From contig JADLDK010000052.1 in the NCBI GenBank assembly GCA_020846715.1, forward strand, positions 1 to 41,156: a stretch of DNA of 41,156 bases, in the 5' to 3' direction. A model generated the notes under the pieces. That model was not told where the DNA came from and made no database searches. It saw nothing but the letters and a program-made list of their open reading frames with translations. This DNA is from Armatimonadota bacterium (GTDB lineage Bacteria; Armatimonadota; UBA5829; DSUL01). Positions 24,163-31,614 of the stretch are shown here, piece after piece; position 1 is the first letter of the stretch, and each line of letters opens with the position of its first letter. Made by a program: the position numbers and the translations under genes.

Positions 24163-25453
24163 ACCAGTCCGCCCTCGTTAACGGCAGCGTGGACGCTCCT
24201 TGCGGAGTTCGTTTTGACAGAAGCGTCTGGTGCAGCGCGATATTTCCGACTCGAAAACCGTACGCGGAACCGGCCATATAGAGCCGCCATACCCGGTAGG
24301 TAAGCTCATCCACGTGGCGCACGGCCTCATCGTGCGCGTGCTCAAGCCTCTGAACCCAGTTTCGCAAAGTCATCATATAGTGCTCGCGAAGGTCTTCAAC
24401 GTCACGCACTTCAAAGCCTGCTTCTTCGGCGGCGTGCAGGGTCTCGTGGATTGGAAGCAGCTGGCCGTCCGGGAAAACGTAGCGGTCAACGAAAGAGTTG
24501 TGCCCAGAATGCTGCGCTCCGACAGCGCAGGTGATTCCGTGATTCATGAACACTCCTCCGGGCTTCAGGGCGCGGAAGGCAACGGAGAAATACTCCGGCA
24601 GCATCGCTTTGCCCACATGCTCCACCATGCCGACGCTGACAATCTTGTCAAAGTCGCTGTCAATCTCGCGATAGTCCCGAAGCAGAACTCGACAACGATC
24701 AGAGAGCCCTTCGCGAGCTATCTGCTCCTGAGCGTATTCAAATTGGCGCTGACTGAGCGTGATACCAGTGGCGTCAACTCCGTACTGCTTCGCCGCCCAC
24801 AAAACCAGAGAGCCCCAGCCGCAGCCTATGTCGAGAAGATGTTCCCCCTGTTTGAGACGCAGTTTCCTGCACAGATAATCCAGCTTGTTGCGCTGCGCTG
24901 TATGGATATCGTCGGCATTGCTCTGAAAGAAGGCGCACGAATAAACCATTCGCTCATCCAGCCAGAGCTTGAAGAATTCGTTGGAGACGTCATAGTGGTA
25001 ATGAATGGCGGATTTGTCGCGCTCGATGGAATGCTGCTTTCCGTGTAGATGCGCTGCCGTGCGACCGCCGTCACGTGGAGCATGCTCAGCGGGTAAGCGC
25101 CGAAGCGTGCGCGCCAGGCGAATGAGATCCCGCCAGCGTAGATGGTCGCTCACGAGCTCAGCCCCGGCCTCGACCAGCGATTCAATGTCGCCTTCAACAT
25201 CTACGTCTCCGTAGAGATACGCCTCAGCGACGTGGACTTCATTGACTGAGCCAAACATCGCCCGCAACGCCCCCGGGTGGTTAAGGATCAGGGTGACAGG
25301 CGTCTCACCCTTTTCCGGCCACACTTCACCGTCCCAGAAACGAACACTCAGCCGCTGATTCGTCCGGGACAGAATCTCAAGAAGAAAGGCTTTGGACTCA
25401 TTCTTGATCTGCTGATCAGTGCCTGCTGATTCGAATGTACGACGATGGATCAT
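24155..25453 (-). CDS. cfa: Cyclopropane-fatty-acyl-phospholipid synthase
   Basis: SAM-dependent enzyme that adds a methylene bridge to unsaturated acyl chains of membrane phospholipids. The 432 residues have the N-terminal helical/beta lipid domain with AMFGSVNEVHVAEAYLYGDVDVEGD. Then come YDVSNEFFKLWLDERMVYSCAFF, the SAM site LLDIGCGWGSLVLWAA, and IVSVGMVEHVG with the bicarbonate-site glutamate. The end YRVWRLYMAGSAYGFRVGNI is typical. The ATG at 25453 has GGAGGAG very close upstream. It is followed at once, with overlap, by the CBM9/PDZ gene. Confidence 0.95.
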   Translation of the reverse strand: MIHRRTFESAGTDQQIKNESKAFLLEILSRTNQRLSVRFWDGEVWPEKGETPVTLILNHPGALRAMFGSVNEVHVAEAYLYGDVDVEGDIESLVEAGAELVSDHLRWRDLIRLARTLRRLPAEHAPRDGGRTAAHLHGKQHSIERDKSAIHYHYDVSNEFFKLWLDERMVYSCAFFQSNADDIHTAQRNKLDYLCRKLRLKQGEHLLDIGCGWGSLVLWAAKQYGVDATGITLSQRQFEYAQEQIAREGLSDRCRVLLRDYREIDSDFDKIVSVGMVEHVGKAMLPEYFSVAFRALKPGGVFMNHGITCAVGAQHSGHNSFVDRYVFPDGQLLPIHETLHAAEEAGFEVRDVEDLREHYMMTLRNWVQRLEHAHDEAVRHVDELTYRVWRLYMAGSAYGFRVGNIALHQTLLSKRTPQGASTLPLTRADWYR

Positions 25454-25811
25454 AGCTCCTCCGCATACTCCAGCCAGCCACCCGATTATCTTACTGTGCG
25501 TCTAAAGAGTTTCGCGACAGCAGAGCTTGAGTCGCTGGACATCTTTCATCGTATGAAACAATTATATACAAGCCGCCTGCTAAAGTGAACATGTCTCTGT
25601 CCTGATAAGCAGACGGTTACGAGTTAACACCTGATGTAACATTGTTGTGAGACAGTAGCGGCTAATCTTGATAGAAAGCAGACGCTCTACCAATGAAACG
25701 CGCTCTGCGTGACACAGTCAATGATTCGTGTATAGCCCTTATTCCCACTACACTGACGCACTAATCTCAGCACTGACGAGCGCTGTGTCTGCTCGAAAAC
25801 CGTGGGAGACC
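25454..25811. other. Intergenic region upstream of cfa
   Basis: This is 358 bp between the deacetylase stop and the cfa start, more AT-rich than its surroundings. It holds the cfa promoter described separately. I see no gene and no strong terminator for the deacetylase transcript. Confidence 0.5.
25561..25589 (-). promoter_or_regulatory. Sigma-70-type promoter of cfa
   Basis: On the minus strand TTCACT (25584-25589), a 17-bp spacer and a perfect TATAAT (25561-25566). This would give an untranslated leader of about 100 nt before the cfa ATG. The -35 is imperfect. Confidence 0.55.
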
Positions 25812-26708
25812 CTATCTACCGGGAGGCGTGAGGGCATCCAGGGTGACAATTTGCGCCTGGCGACGCCGGGCTTCGCGGAGTAACGCCTGAATGACTCTGG
25901 CTTGCGGGTCGCGGGCGCTCAGAACGTGGGGGTGCATGATCGGTGCGAAGAGGAGATGGCAGCTCAGGGCTTCATCCAGCGCTTCCATCAAGATAGCCTG
26001 CCAGTCTGCCACACTCAGATCCAGATTGCGGAATGCGTGGATGTCGCTCATTCCCATCATTGGCAGCTCCAGCAGATCGCCAGGATAAGCGTAAGGTTGC
26101 AGATCGCGAACGTTGCGCCTCGCGATAGATTTGAAGTCGTCCTGCGTGCGCGGTTGATCCTCCAGCGGGAAGGCGTACTGGGTGGAAACGGCACTGAATC
26201 CACACTCCTGAAAAATGGCGCGAAGATCAGGCGAATCAGACAGCCCTTCAGGAAAGCCGCCCGGTGAGCGGAATATTCGCGGTAAAGAGCCTGTGACACG
26301 AGCGATTTGCCGGGACGTCTCACGCACCTCCCAAGCAATAACGTCTGACACTCGACTGTGAGGCGGCAGAAGCTCTGGGCTCGTGCAATACACAGGCTGG
26401 AGGCCGGAGACGTCAGGACTCTTGAGATTCACGTGGCGGTAGGTGTGGTTTCCGATCGCGTGTCCGTGGGCCGACAACTCCGCGATCAGAGAGGCAACGT
26501 CAGCGTTTTCCAGCGATGCGCCCAGGACGAAAAACTGCGCCTGCGCACCGTACGCTAAAGCCACGTCCGCCAGTCGCCTCGTCATAGATAGCGTCGCCGC
26601 ATCCAGTTCAGCTTTCCTGTAATCCCACACGCAGCTTCGACGAGGAAAGTTCGTACACTGCTCAACGTCAAATGTCAGGCAAAGAATGCCTGCGTTACCA
26701 TCTGGCAT
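25812..26708 (-). CDS. Polysaccharide deacetylase (NodB/CE4-like)
   Basis: Metal-dependent deacetylase of the carbohydrate esterase 4 type. Motif 1 is TFDVE (D14 as the metal/base Asp). Motif 2 is HTYRH (H88 and H92 as zinc ligands). Motif 3 is FRSPGG near residue 147. A late LLFAPIMHPHVL segment supplies the catalytic-site histidine. No signal peptide or membrane helix is seen, so the protein appears cytosolic. That fits the allantoinase-like/PuuE branch better than cell-wall enzymes. The ATG at 26708 has a weak ribosome site. It is divergent from the propeller-nitrilase-enolase operon (93 bp), so the two may share regulation. Confidence 0.8.
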   Translation of the reverse strand: MPDGNAGILCLTFDVEQCTNFPRRSCVWDYRKAELDAATLSMTRRLADVALAYGAQAQFFVLGASLENADVASLIAELSAHGHAIGNHTYRHVNLKSPDVSGLQPVYCTSPELLPPHSRVSDVIAWEVRETSRQIARVTGSLPRIFRSPGGFPEGLSDSPDLRAIFQECGFSAVSTQYAFPLEDQPRTQDDFKSIARRNVRDLQPYAYPGDLLELPMMGMSDIHAFRNLDLSVADWQAILMEALDEALSCHLLFAPIMHPHVLSARDPQARVIQALLREARRRQAQIVTLDALTPPGR

Positions 26709-26801
26709 AAAAACGGCTCGAAGGGAGATACCTCAAGCTTATAGAACTCCTGTGTTGTTCCTGCTTTAACGTATCACCTGTTCAGAGAGGCACTGACCAC
26801 A

Positions 26802-28259
26802 ATGATCGTAAGAAACGGCGGACCGGTGACCAGCTCAAAGGAAGTGACGCTCTTTGCCTTTGACGACTACAGCATTCCGTTTCACCGGGGACTTAAGCTG
26901 GACCTGGTGCGCCACCTCCGGCGCATAGGCACGACACGCATTGTCCTTGAGTGCGGCCCGCAAGGAGCGCCGGACTCCGAGCGCCTGACTTACTACGGGA
27001 CAGTTCTCGGCGTAGGCCAGGAGCTATGGATGTACTACCTCGGTCAGGGAGATGAACCGGAGTGGCGCCAGCGTGTCTGCCTTGCGCTCAGTACAGATGG
27101 CTACAACTGGCGCCGCCCTTCACTCGGACTGGTGGAGTACAACGGATCGAAAGACAATAACCTGATCCAGTTGCTGGGGGTGGAGCACCACGTCACAGCT
27201 TGCGTGATCCTGCACGAACCGGACGATCCGGACCCGTCACGACGCTTCAAGATGGCCTTTGAATCCACAAAATACCAGGCCCATCTGGCAGTGGCTTTCA
27301 GTGAAGACGGCTTGAGATGGACGGAGTTCGAGGGCAATCCTGTCGGCCCTGCATTTGAGATGTCCGGCGCTGCCCGAGTGGGTGATTGTTACTATCTGGC
27401 CGGGCAGAACTGGCAGCAGTACGGCTACTTCAGGCAGATGAATGTACATGCGTCCTACGATTTCTGCAGGTGGACGCAAAGCTCATGTATCGGATTTCGG
27501 CGCAGCAGTGTGCCACCTCGCGCCACTCTGGCCTATGGAAATGATGGCGAACAGATACACCTGGGAGCAGGGCTGTGGAATCGCGGGAGCGTTGTCATTG
27601 GCTTCTACGGACAGTGGCATGGGAGCTTTCTGGACGACCGGCGACTGGTGAGTATGGATCTCGGGATGGTGATCAGTCACGACGGGCTGCACTACCGCGA
27701 ACCAGTTCCGGATTTCCGCATCGTAAGCGCAGCGGAGGACGGATGGACTCTACCGCCTCAGGGCACTACAGCTTTGCACATGCCGGCGATTGTCCAGGGT
27801 CAGGGCTTTGAAGACATTGGAGACGAAACCCTTTTCTGGTACTCCTCGTGGCCCGAGCATGACTCCACGGGAATCCGTGTGGCGGTGTGGGAGCGGGACA
27901 GACTCGGGTTTCTCCAGCCATTCTGGGGGCCGGGCAGGGACAGCCATTTGATCAGCGCGCCAATCGCCCTGGAGAACGAGAACGCTGAGATCTACGTTAA
28001 CGTGGACGGAGTTGGAGAGCATGCATCCATCCGGGCAGCGCTTCTGGACAGGGAGTTTCAGGAGGCGCCTGGATTTGGCATTGATGAGTGCCTGTCCGTG
28101 CGCGACTCAGGATTCAGGCAGAAACTGCGCTGGAGGAAGGCGGAGGTCGTCCCTGCTGAGATTGGAGAGGTGCGGGTGCGCATCAATTTCGAAGGTGTCC
28201 GACCGGAAGATATCAAGCTGTATGCTGTCTATGCAGCGCAGGCAGGAGATAAAGCGTGA
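26802..28259 (+). CDS. GH32/GH43-like beta-propeller protein, first gene of a three-gene operon
   Basis: Function unknown. It has the repeats of a five-bladed glycosidase-type propeller: LTYYGTVLGVGQELWMYYLG, CLALSTDGYNWRRPSLGLVEYNGSKDNN, SEDGLRWTEFEGNP and SMDLGMVISHDGLHYREP. A C-terminal beta sandwich of about 110 residues follows (ENENAEIYVNVDG, KLRWRKAE). No signal peptide is present, so it should be cytosolic, unlike the other propellers here. The start is ATG at 26802. It overlaps the nitrilase gene by GTGA. The closest relatives I can name are planctomycete-type hypothetical proteins with the same DGxxWxxPxLGLVEYxGSK signature. Whether it is a hydrolase is unproven. Confidence 0.7.
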   Translation: MIVRNGGPVTSSKEVTLFAFDDYSIPFHRGLKLDLVRHLRRIGTTRIVLECGPQGAPDSERLTYYGTVLGVGQELWMYYLGQGDEPEWRQRVCLALSTDGYNWRRPSLGLVEYNGSKDNNLIQLLGVEHHVTACVILHEPDDPDPSRRFKMAFESTKYQAHLAVAFSEDGLRWTEFEGNPVGPAFEMSGAARVGDCYYLAGQNWQQYGYFRQMNVHASYDFCRWTQSSCIGFRRSSVPPRATLAYGNDGEQIHLGAGLWNRGSVVIGFYGQWHGSFLDDRRLVSMDLGMVISHDGLHYREPVPDFRIVSAAEDGWTLPPQGTTALHMPAIVQGQGFEDIGDETLFWYSSWPEHDSTGIRVAVWERDRLGFLQPFWGPGRDSHLISAPIALENENAEIYVNVDGVGEHASIRAALLDREFQEAPGFGIDECLSVRDSGFRQKLRWRKAEVVPAEIGEVRVRINFEGVRPEDIKLYAVYAAQAGDKA

Positions 28260-29158
28260 GAAAAGTGCGCATCGGAACCGTATCCTTTCTGGTGGAGGAG
28301 ACTGCGACTACGGTTGAGGCAAACATCGAGAAGGCGCTTGACTACGTCGGAGAAGCGGCGGCGCGCGGGTGCGATATTGCGCTGCTGCCTGAGAGCTTCA
28401 ATTGCTACAACCTTGGACCCGGGGCGGTGAGGATGGCTGAGGCAGCGGAAGAAATTTCCGGCCCGATCTCAATGTTGATGAGTGAGCAGGCGCGGGAGCT
28501 CAGCATAAACATCGCAGCTAACTTTCCTGTAAGAGAAGGAGGGCGAGTTTACAACCAGACCACGTTTTACGCGCGCGACGGAAGCATCGCGGGATTTTAC
28601 AGGAAAGTGCAGCCGACTGTGGCGGAAGTGAGACAGACCGGGGTTACTCCCGGCGATACCATAGACGTCATTAGTCTGGATTTTGGCTGTGTGGGCTGCA
28701 TCACGTGTATGGATCTGTATTTTCCAGAGCTTGTGCGCATCTTGAGCGCAAAGGGCGCAGAAGTTATCTTTTTCCCCACGATGTCCCACGGGCCGAGTGA
28801 GTACACTCTGCAGACGCAGCTTTGCGCGCGGGCGCTGGACTACTGCGTCACAATGGTGGAAGCAAACTACTCTAAAGCCCCACCCTATGCGCCTTACGCT
28901 GGACGGCACAACCCGGGGCGCGCGCGCATTGTGGACTTCGACGGCCTGATCATTGCAGACACTGGCCACCGGCCCGGTATTGCGGTGGCGGATGTGGATC
29001 TGGACGCCAGGCGCACCAGCGTGTCAGTGTGCGGGATTACGGAAGTGGACGATCTGCGCTCTGACCTTCTACGAATGACGCGACTCGATCTGTACGCGCA
29101 CGAGTATGCGAAGCTCGATGAACAGCGTAGGGTGAGGTCTGAGGGGCCAGCCTACTAG
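28256..29158 (+). CDS. Carbon-nitrogen hydrolase (nitrilase superfamily)
   Basis: Predicted amidase or nitrilase of 300 residues in the cytosol. The catalytic triad is present: E46 in LLPESF, K117 in FYRKVQP and C151 in CITCMDLYFPE. The catalytic cysteine has two further cysteines close by (C145, C148), which is unusual. The start is GTG at 28256, with AGGAGAT 7 nt upstream, in a 4-bp overlap with the propeller gene. The end is 1 bp before the enolase-superfamily gene. The tight packing suggests a three-step pathway on one substrate, perhaps an amide-bearing sugar. That is inference only. Confidence 0.85.
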   Translation: MRKVRIGTVSFLVEETATTVEANIEKALDYVGEAAARGCDIALLPESFNCYNLGPGAVRMAEAAEEISGPISMLMSEQARELSINIAANFPVREGGRVYNQTTFYARDGSIAGFYRKVQPTVAEVRQTGVTPGDTIDVISLDFGCVGCITCMDLYFPELVRILSAKGAEVIFFPTMSHGPSEYTLQTQLCARALDYCVTMVEANYSKAPPYAPYAGRHNPGRARIVDFDGLIIADTGHRPGIAVADVDLDARRTSVSVCGITEVDDLRSDLLRMTRLDLYAHEYAKLDEQRRVRSEGPAY

Positions 29159-29159
29159 A

Positions 29160-30449
29160 TTGAGACCTGAAGGCTGCAGCCTTGAGTGCCGCGTGCTCGA
29201 CAGTCAGGTTGACTTCATTGACCGGCAACTGAATGCGCCTTTGCTGCTCAGCACGGGAGCTATTTCGCAGTTGACGGAGGCGCGAGTCCGGGTCGCAGTA
29301 CGCACGTCCTCCGGAAAAGAAGCGGAGGGCCGGGGCAATATCTATCTGAGCGATCTGTGGGCATGGCCGCACGCCGATCTACCGCACTCCCATCGGGACG
29401 CCAGGCTCCGCGAGTTGACGCGTGAGATATCTGATCAGCTCTGGACTTTGTGCGGCGGGGAGCAGGCGCATCCGCTGGAGCTTGGACTTCGCCTGCACAG
29501 CAGCGTATGCCACAGAACACCTGACGCAGAGCCACCTGTGCTTGCGCGCGCCATGTGTGTAAGCCCTTTTGACGCGGCGCTGCACGACGCCGTAGGGCAG
29601 GCACTGAATCTTTCAGCGTTCGACTTCTACAGGGAGGCGTGCGAGCTTCCTTCTGCGCGAAGCGCACTGGGCGCTCATCCAGCCGAGATGATTCAGCGAA
29701 GCCTGAAAAGGCGCGACCAGGCCCTGCCCGCATGGGTGATCCTCGGTAAGAATGACGATCTCGCGGCGCTTTTTGACGAGTGGGTGAGACGGCGCGGTTA
29801 CTTCTGCTTCAAAGTGAAGATCATGGGTGTGAATCCGGCGGAAGACGCCTCGCGAGTGAGCGATGTCCACAAGGCGGCCTGCCGTGCCGGAGTCCCACAG
29901 CCGCAGATATCCGCAGACAGCAACGAGGCCAACCCGGACCCTGAAAGCGTCACAGAGTTTCTGGATATTCTTCAGAGTCAGGACACAGCCGCCTACGGCG
30001 CCCTGCAGTATCTGGAGCAGCCCACGGCACGAGACATCCGGGAGCACGCCTTTGACTGGCGGGATGTGGCCAGGCGCAAGGATGTGATGCTGGATGAAGG
30101 TCTGACAGATCTGGAAATTCTGCCACTTGCGCGGGAGCAAGGCTGGAGCGGACTGGCCATCAAAACGTGCAAAGGGCACAGCTTTGCTCTGGTCGCAGCA
30201 GCATGGGCTGCATCTCACGGAATGAAGCTGACAATGCAGGACCTCACCAACCCCGGCTATTCCGGTATTCACGCAGCGCTATTTGCAAACGCTGTAGGCG
30301 CCTCCAACGGCGTTGAGATCAACTCTCCGCAGTTTACCCCCACGGCTAACGCTCAGTGGCTGCCCAGACTGGCGGGTTTATTCGATCCCGTAGATGGCCG
30401 GCACACGCTGGCGGACTGGCGCCCCGCCGGCCTCGGTTCCAGCTTGTAA
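29160..30449 (+). CDS. Enolase-superfamily dehydratase/racemase-like protein
   Basis: Mandelate racemase/muconate lactonising-type enzyme that would abstract a proton next to a carboxylate. The barrel carries FKVKIMG (KxK base), ADSNEA (first metal Asp), LEQP (second metal Glu), LDEGLTD (third metal site) and IKTCKGHS (lysine on strand 6). MQDLTNPGYSG follows near the end. The 429 residues include a normal N-terminal capping domain. The start is TTG at 29160, one base after the nitrilase stop, with GAGGGG farther upstream. The physiological substrate is unknown, perhaps a sugar acid. It is the third gene of the operon. Confidence 0.75.
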   Translation: MRPEGCSLECRVLDSQVDFIDRQLNAPLLLSTGAISQLTEARVRVAVRTSSGKEAEGRGNIYLSDLWAWPHADLPHSHRDARLRELTREISDQLWTLCGGEQAHPLELGLRLHSSVCHRTPDAEPPVLARAMCVSPFDAALHDAVGQALNLSAFDFYREACELPSARSALGAHPAEMIQRSLKRRDQALPAWVILGKNDDLAALFDEWVRRRGYFCFKVKIMGVNPAEDASRVSDVHKAACRAGVPQPQISADSNEANPDPESVTEFLDILQSQDTAAYGALQYLEQPTARDIREHAFDWRDVARRKDVMLDEGLTDLEILPLAREQGWSGLAIKTCKGHSFALVAAAWAASHGMKLTMQDLTNPGYSGIHAALFANAVGASNGVEINSPQFTPTANAQWLPRLAGLFDPVDGRHTLADWRPAGLGSSL

Positions 30450-30701
30450 TTCACGGCGTTCCCTACCACTCTGGCGTCTCAACCCGGCAACGAGGGCAGA
30501 CTCTCAAACGTAGGTACTTAGGTAGGAAAGAGTGGAGTGCAACCGCAACTCCAGCAGAAAGCAAGTTCGTCTTCAAGGCAGGCTGCGGCACGCTTTGGCG
30601 TCTGTGAGACAAAAATGAGAGATTGAGTGATCTTTCAGGCATGGAATAGTAGATACTGACAAGAGACAATGCCACAGACAGATCACAGGAAACGAACTCC
30701 A

Positions 30702-31610
30702 ATGAAGCCCGTAGTCCTTGCAGCCGCCGCTATTCTGGTGCTTGTTCCGGCCAGCATCAAAATCGCCAGAGTCCAGACAACAGACTACCGCTCCACTGCG
30801 CCTGTCGCCATGAAACCAGCGCCACAGCCGGACGGTGAGAATGGCCTGCTCCCATCGGAAACAACACAGCAGCAGATGACACCGGCAGAACCCGCCCAGT
30901 TCACAAATCTGCAGAGCGCCGATAGCTGGAGACAGGGTCAGGAGACGCAAATTCACTTTGAATCCACGGAGAACCTGGCCAGTGTCTCGCTGTATATCCG
31001 CGGCAAACGCACACCGGTTGGAGGCCGCTCACGCGGTGAGTTTGTGGAGGTCATCAGCAAACCTCAACCGCTTAAGCTGGAGGCGGACACTGGCGTACGC
31101 AGCCTTACGATGAGCTACACTGTTTCATGGTTTGACTCAGCGAGTTTAGAACTGATCGCAAAGGGCTTTGACGCCCAGGGGAAAGTTGCGGTCAAAAAGA
31201 TGCGCTCTATCAGCTTTGTTCCCAAAGGTGTCCCAAAAGACTTGTCAGAAGGGGTTGTGGTCAGCAAGACCGACCAACGTCTCTACCGCGTCAAGGATGG
31301 ACGGGTCGCGCGAGCGTTTCTGGTTTCAACTGGGCGCACCCATTCAGACGGAGGAGGCCCGACACCGAGTATGACAACCCACATCCGCAACAAGTCGCTA
31401 AGCGCATACTCGCGCAAGTACGACGTGGATATGCGATACTGGAATGCCATCACTTCAGACGGCCGCTACGGTATCCACGCGACGTACAGCAATCTGTATC
31501 GCAAGCTGGGACGTGCCGATTCTCATGGGTGTGTCAGGCTGCATCTCGCGGATGCAAAGGTGTTTTACAAAGACGCGCCGGTTGGAACGCCTGTTTATGT
31601 CGTAAACTAA
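30702..31610 (+). CDS. L,D-transpeptidase (YkuD domain)
   Basis: Periplasmic peptidoglycan cross-linking enzyme that uses a catalytic cysteine. An N-terminal signal/anchor (VVLAAAAILVLVPAS) and a Pro-rich linker come first. A beta-sandwich region follows (FESTENLASVSLYIRG), then the YkuD domain in the last 120 residues. The signature runs from YGIHATYSN through RADSHGCVRL, with the catalytic Cys in SHGC. I prefer the ATG at 30702 because AGGA lies upstream and the signal peptide starts there. An ATG 11 codons earlier is possible. It ends 4 bp from the convergent glycosidase gene. Confidence 0.88.
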   Translation: MKPVVLAAAAILVLVPASIKIARVQTTDYRSTAPVAMKPAPQPDGENGLLPSETTQQQMTPAEPAQFTNLQSADSWRQGQETQIHFESTENLASVSLYIRGKRTPVGGRSRGEFVEVISKPQPLKLEADTGVRSLTMSYTVSWFDSASLELIAKGFDAQGKVAVKKMRSISFVPKGVPKDLSEGVVVSKTDQRLYRVKDGRVARAFLVSTGRTHSDGGGPTPSMTTHIRNKSLSAYSRKYDVDMRYWNAITSDGRYGIHATYSNLYRKLGRADSHGCVRLHLADAKVFYKDAPVGTPVYVVN

Positions 31611-31614
31611 CTCT

